This document shows, in pieces, positions 62,588-64,000 of a stretch of DNA of 64,000 nt. Below the pieces are notes generated by a model. The model was not told the DNA's origin and did not search any database. It saw nothing but the letters and a program-made list of their open reading frames with translations. Each line of letters starts with the position of its first letter. Within the stretch, counting starts at the first letter, position 1. Source of the DNA: Shimia sp047124445 (GTDB lineage Bacteria > Pseudomonadota > Alphaproteobacteria > Rhodobacterales > Rhodobacteraceae); contig NZ_CP138921.1 in NCBI RefSeq assembly GCF_047124445.1, positions 1,674,001 to 1,738,000 of the forward strand, in the 5' to 3' direction. Both the position numbers and the translations under genes were made by a program.

Positions 62588-62890
62588 TCACGCCGGAACG
62601 AGCGCCGTTATGTCGTGCCAGTTTGGATTGGCATCTGTAATCAGTTTGACTTTCCAGTCCCGCCGCCAACGTTTGATCGCACGCTCGCGCCGCAGAGACG
62701 GTTCGAAGGACTCGTGCACTTCGAACCAGACCAGTGTTTTGATGTTGCATTTGTTTGTATGCGTCGACAGCCCCGCCCGATGCGCCTGCACGCGCAACAG
62801 AAGATCCGTTGTGCGTCCAACGTAAAGTGCGCCCCCCGGTCTGGAGGCCATAATGTAGACGAAGTGGGACATCCCCAAGCTTCGCGCCAT
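62588..62890 (-). CDS. GIY-YIG nuclease family protein
   Basis: A protein of about 94-100 residues: FVYIMASRPGGALYVGRTTDLLLRVQAHRAG near the start holds the two GIY-YIG tyrosine segments and the catalytic arginine, with EVHESFEPSLRRERAIKRWRRDWK (Glu at the metal position) after it. Small GIY-YIG proteins of this UPF0213/YhbQ type have uncertain cellular roles. The start is uncertain: MSHFVYIM at 62872 or MARSLGM at 62890. It lies between hydA and the M20 hydrolase, flanked by two copies of one palindromic repeat. Confidence 0.82.
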   Translation of the reverse strand: MARSLGMSHFVYIMASRPGGALYVGRTTDLLLRVQAHRAGLSTHTNKCNIKTLVWFEVHESFEPSLRRERAIKRWRRDWKVKLITDANPNWHDITALVPA

Positions 62891-62912
62891 CATGGTTACC
62901 AAATCGTAAACC

Positions 62913-62942
62913 CCGCCCCGGACCTGATCCGGGGCCTCGCCC
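62913..62942. repeat. Palindromic 30-base repeat, copy 2
   Basis: Second copy of the 62554-62583 element (29 of 30 identical), on the other side of the GIY-YIG gene in the same orientation. A related palindrome GTCCCGGG-TCAAG-CCCGGGAC follows at 62965-62985. Confidence 0.75.
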
Positions 62943-63004
62943 CTCACGTGCCAAACGCGCGGGGTCCCGGGTCAAGCCCGGGACGGCGGGGGCCAAGTGC
63001 ACCC

Positions 63005-64000
63005 TCACTCCACAACTTCCGCCGTCTCGAGCACCGCGTGCAGCATCACATCCGTGCCTGCCGAGGCCCATTCTTTGGAAATCTCTTCCGCCTCATTGTG
63101 GGACAGCCCGTCCACACACGGACACATGATCATCGCGGTCGGCGCCACATCGTTGATCCAGCAAGCGTCATGCCCCGCGCCGGAGACGATATCCATGTGG
63201 CTATAGCCCAGACGTTCCGCCGCCTCGCGCACCGCGCCGACACAGGCTTCGTCAAAGGCGGGTGGATCAAACTGGCCGACAATTTCCCAGTCCAGCCCCA
63301 CTTCGATCTCTTCACAAAGCTGCGGCGCCTTCTCGGCAAACTCCGCCAGCATGGCGTCAATCACCTCTTGCAGGTGGCTGCGGAAATCGATGGTGAACAC
63401 CACCTTCCCCGGAATGATGTTGCGCGAGTTCGGATAGACATCCACATGGCCAATCGCACCCACCGCATTGGGCTGATGCTTCATCGCAATCTCATGCACC
63501 AGCTCCGTGATCCGCGCCAAACCCCGGCCCGCGTTTTTACGCATCGGCATCGGTGTGGAGCCGGTGTGGCTCTCCTTGCCGGTCACCGTACACTCAATCC
63601 AGCGCAGGCCCTGACCGTGGGTCACAACCCCGATGTCCTTGCCTTCCGCTTCCAGAATCGGCCCCTGCTCGATGTGCAACTCAAACATCGCATGCATCTT
63701 GCGCGCACCAACCTCTTCGTCGCCAACCCAGCCGATCCGCTTCAGCTCATCGCCGAACTTCTTGCCCTCCGCATCGACGCGGTCATAGGCCCAGTCCTGC
63801 GTGTGACGGCCTGTGAAAACGCCGGAGGCCAGCATCGCCGGCGCATAACGTGTGCCCTCTTCGTTGGTCCAGTTGGTGACCACAATCGGGTGTTTGGTCT
63901 TGATGCCCAGATCATTCATCGAGCGCACCACTTCCAGCCCGCCAAGCACACCCAGCACACCGTCATATTTGCCGCCGGTCGGCTGTGTGTCCAAATGGCT
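63005..64000 (-). CDS. M20-family N-carbamoyl amidohydrolase (partial)
   Basis: The C-terminal 331 or so residues of a hydantoinase/carbamoylase-family zinc amidohydrolase, running off the right edge (the frame stays open to base 64000). Metal-site segments: SHLDTQPTGGKYDGVLGVL at the edge, TNEEGTRYAPAMLASGVF, FELHIEQGPILE, and the late SGAGHDACWIND. It would hydrolyse N-carbamoyl-beta-alanine or N-carbamoyl amino acids made by the neighbouring dihydropyrimidinase. Confidence 0.9.
   Translation of the reverse strand, partial: SHLDTQPTGGKYDGVLGVLGGLEVVRSMNDLGIKTKHPIVVTNWTNEEGTRYAPAMLASGVFTGRHTQDWAYDRVDAEGKKFGDELKRIGWVGDEEVGARKMHAMFELHIEQGPILEAEGKDIGVVTHGQGLRWIECTVTGKESHTGSTPMPMRKNAGRGLARITELVHEIAMKHQPNAVGAIGHVDVYPNSRNIIPGKVVFTIDFRSHLQEVIDAMLAEFAEKAPQLCEEIEVGLDWEIVGQFDPPAFDEACVGAVREAAERLGYSHMDIVSGAGHDACWINDVAPTAMIMCPCVDGLSHNEAEEISKEWASAGTDVMLHAVLETAEVVE

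Overview
The window looks like a chromosomal segment of a marine alphaproteobacterium of the Rhodobacterales (Roseobacter group). This is inferred from gene content: SiaPQM-type TRAP transport with nan genes, a B12-dependent NrdJ, DUF1489, DUF2218, YqiJ/YqiK, and the palindromic intergenic repeats. The DNA is GC-rich, genes are tightly packed, and many neighbours overlap by ATGA. No rRNA, tRNA, CRISPR array or prophage was seen.

Layout. 1-5.7 kb: siderophore uptake (ABC ATPase, two FecCD permeases, binding protein), then DUF2218 and MarR genes, then a TonB receptor broken by two in-frame stops. 5.8-8.8 kb: a DUF2950/DUF3300 pair and a DEDDh exonuclease. 8.9-16.5 kb: a sialic acid locus, nanR-siaP-siaQ-siaM-nanE-nanK-nagA on the minus strand with divergent nanA; dyad sequences lie between them. 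16.7-19.8 kb: flotillin yqiK with yqiJ, and an orphan mobile mystery protein A. 19.9-23.6 kb: an operon of a DUF4173-like membrane protein and a two-component system. 24-27 kb: nrdJ divergent from a DUF1489 gene, with possible NrdR boxes and a perfect DnaA box between them. 27.1-29.7 kb: modABC.

29.8-44.9 kb is the least ordinary part, an apparent exopolysaccharide locus. It holds a processive GT2 synthase, two DUF3131 proteins, a type I secretion-like ABC protein with damaged ATPase motifs and an unusual C-terminal domain, an HlyD adaptor, a STAS-nucleotidyltransferase fusion, an acyltransferase, an OmpA-like protein, a GH16 glycanase and two secreted proteins of unknown family. A working model is that the nucleotidyltransferase supplies activated sugar, the GT2 polymerises and extrudes it, HlyD and the ABC-like protein form or gate an envelope complex, and DUF3131/GH16/acyltransferase trim or decorate the polymer. 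The STAS and HATPase-like modules suggest protein-level control.

45-55.9 kb: a chemoreceptor, nadD, a run of very small membrane proteins, ettA, a structured intergenic element, a RAYT transposase with its REP hairpins, two small membrane proteins, an orphan BrnA-like antitoxin, a thioesterase, a geranylgeranyl-reductase-like flavoprotein and trxC. 55.9-64 kb: a NitT/TauT-type ABC transporter with an embedded GNAT gene, a divergent cupin, dihydropyrimidinase, and a carbamoylase-type M20 hydrolase that runs off the end. Together these suggest uptake and reductive breakdown of a pyrimidine or hydantoin. A GIY-YIG gene flanked by palindromic repeats sits between the two hydrolases.
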